A DNA stretch of 64,000 bases from JAAXQD01 sp963790095 (GTDB lineage: Bacteria > Desulfobacterota > Desulfobacteria > Desulfobacterales > UBA11574): NCBI GenBank assembly GCA_963790095.1, contig CAWBNO010000019.1:186001-250000 (forward strand). The letters are read 5' to 3'. The notes below the pieces were generated by a model, which saw nothing but the letters and a program-made list of their open reading frames with translations, ran no database searches and was not told the origin of the DNA. The translations under genes were made by a program, and so were the position numbers. Of this stretch, positions 63,346-64,000 are shown in pieces; within the stretch, counting starts at the first letter, position 1; each line of letters begins with the position of its first letter.

Positions 63346-63836
63346 TTTGTTCTCCTTCGGTAAAGAAACATAATAGACCATAGGCTGTCATACAGATGTA
63401 AAATTTAGACGCTTGAAATCGCCATGCGCGTTGAATCGAGTGCTCCAACGTAACAACGATACCTTAAAAGTCCACCTTATGGCAACATTCAATTTTTCGG
63501 TACCTAAATTTTCACAAAGAATTTCCCACCGGGCATTGCCGGGTATTCCCAAGTAACAGCAATACGAACCTTGCGCTACTTATGTGCTTTTACCCCTTCA
63601 GGCGCGGTGTTCCCGGGGCGGATCTTATATCAGATTTTCTGAACCGTCCCCTTTTCGTCCATTTTTCTGAAATTTATGTTGTAAAGTTTTGCATCAAATT
63701 TTAATAAAAAGAATACCATAATAAGATCCTGCCCATGGGTTGAGATCGGCTGTTTAGGGGTGGCTTACGCCTGCAGGTTTAGGGGACCATTCGGGAATGT
63801 TTTTATTTTCACGTCCAACGGTTTAAGGAGGTGGGT
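63346..63836. other. Divergent intergenic region
   Basis: It separates the ald pair (minus) from the cytochrome gene (plus). No gene, tRNA or clear operator is seen. It must contain both promoters. Confidence 0.4.
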
Positions 63837-64000
63837 ATGATGAAACGACTTTACTTCACGTTAATTGTCGTCCTGTGGGTTTTGCCGCCGGTGGTTTTGG
63901 CGGTCCCGGGGGAAGTACCCATCAGCGATGCCACCCAGGAATGTATAGATTGCCACAGCGAGTTTCATCCGGGCATCGTAGCGGATTGGAACAACAGCCG
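63837..64000 (+). CDS. Start of a multihaem cytochrome c (partial, cut by window edge)
   Basis: The frame begins MMKRLYFTLIVVLWVLPPVV with a signal peptide ending VLA and reaches ECIDCHSEFHPGIVADW then NNSR at the window edge. One CxxCH haem site is visible. CIDCH followed by HPGIVADWNNS resembles the start of octahaem hydroxylamine-oxidoreductase/nitrite-reductase-like cytochromes, but only one haem site can be seen. A very strong AAGGAGGTG site lies just before the ATG (63837 or 63840). The protein would be periplasmic. Confidence 0.75.
   Translation, partial: MMKRLYFTLIVVLWVLPPVVLAVPGEVPISDATQECIDCHSEFHPGIVADWNNS

Noticed and set aside
1..64000. CRISPR array, tRNA, rRNA, prophage or complete insertion sequence
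   Set aside because: No regularly spaced identical repeats, cloverleaf-type TpsiC boxes in gaps, rRNA segments, phage structural genes or full transposase frames were seen by eye; a covariance search could still reveal a missed tRNA.

Overview
The window looks like chromosomal DNA of a sulfate-reducing or related anaerobe of the Desulfobacterota (Desulfobacterales-like). The signs are a four-haem c3-type cytochrome next to pieces of a Tmc-type redox complex, a MetV-like methylene-tetrahydrofolate reductase partner, DUF169, DUF3786 and two-CW proteins, and the start of a multihaem cytochrome at the right edge. This is inferred from gene content only; no rRNA or tRNA gene was seen.

Layout. 0-5 kb: a YHS metal-site protein, a small unknown protein, an autoregulated-looking TetR gene with two operator palindromes, and a large GH17-GT2 beta-glucan synthase. 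5-9.5 kb: an accessory strip with a broken PIN toxin invaded by 7-nt repeats, three small exported proteins, a stump of an APC permease, and a YefM/RelE-type toxin-antitoxin pair between two 106-bp direct repeats. 9.5-16.5 kb: a divergent phosphoglycerate kinase homologue, glutamate formiminotransferase, TPR and PilZ proteins, an MFS transporter, a transposase remnant and an AcuC-type deacetylase. 16.9-26 kb: DUF169 protein, lipoprotein, a tight tandem ATP-grasp/ATP-grasp/esterase cluster, malic enzyme, ThiM and a VanZ-LamG protein. 26-37 kb: YkgJ-like protein, B12-radical SAM enzyme, DUF89 protein, MurJ, a chimeric Fur-Hcp junction, DUF3786 protein, two small hotdog/ABM proteins and a broken DMT transporter. 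37-41.6 kb: a repeat-rich non-coding stretch with a candidate structured RNA, a two-CW protein and a disrupted tmc/metV locus. 41.6-64 kb: mostly intact housekeeping and metabolic genes (CoA transferase, enolase, CTP synthase, LarE, an Opp peptide ABC transporter, enoyl-CoA hydratase, ribosomal proteins S9 and L13, CYTH and EEP enzymes, two alanine dehydrogenases) and the start of a multihaem cytochrome gene.

Working together: rplM-rpsI, the five-gene opp operon, tmcA-metV-tmcC-tmcB, the ATP-grasp cluster and the toxin-antitoxin pair are the clear operons. Single-nucleotide frameshifts, several in homopolymer runs, interrupt many genes between 27 and 41 kb and also oppC. They may be sequencing errors rather than true decay, so products are described from the joined frames. 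Mobile-element traces (REP-like palindromes, a REP-associated transposase stump, a long imperfect hairpin, 106-bp repeats) are spread through the intergenic DNA.
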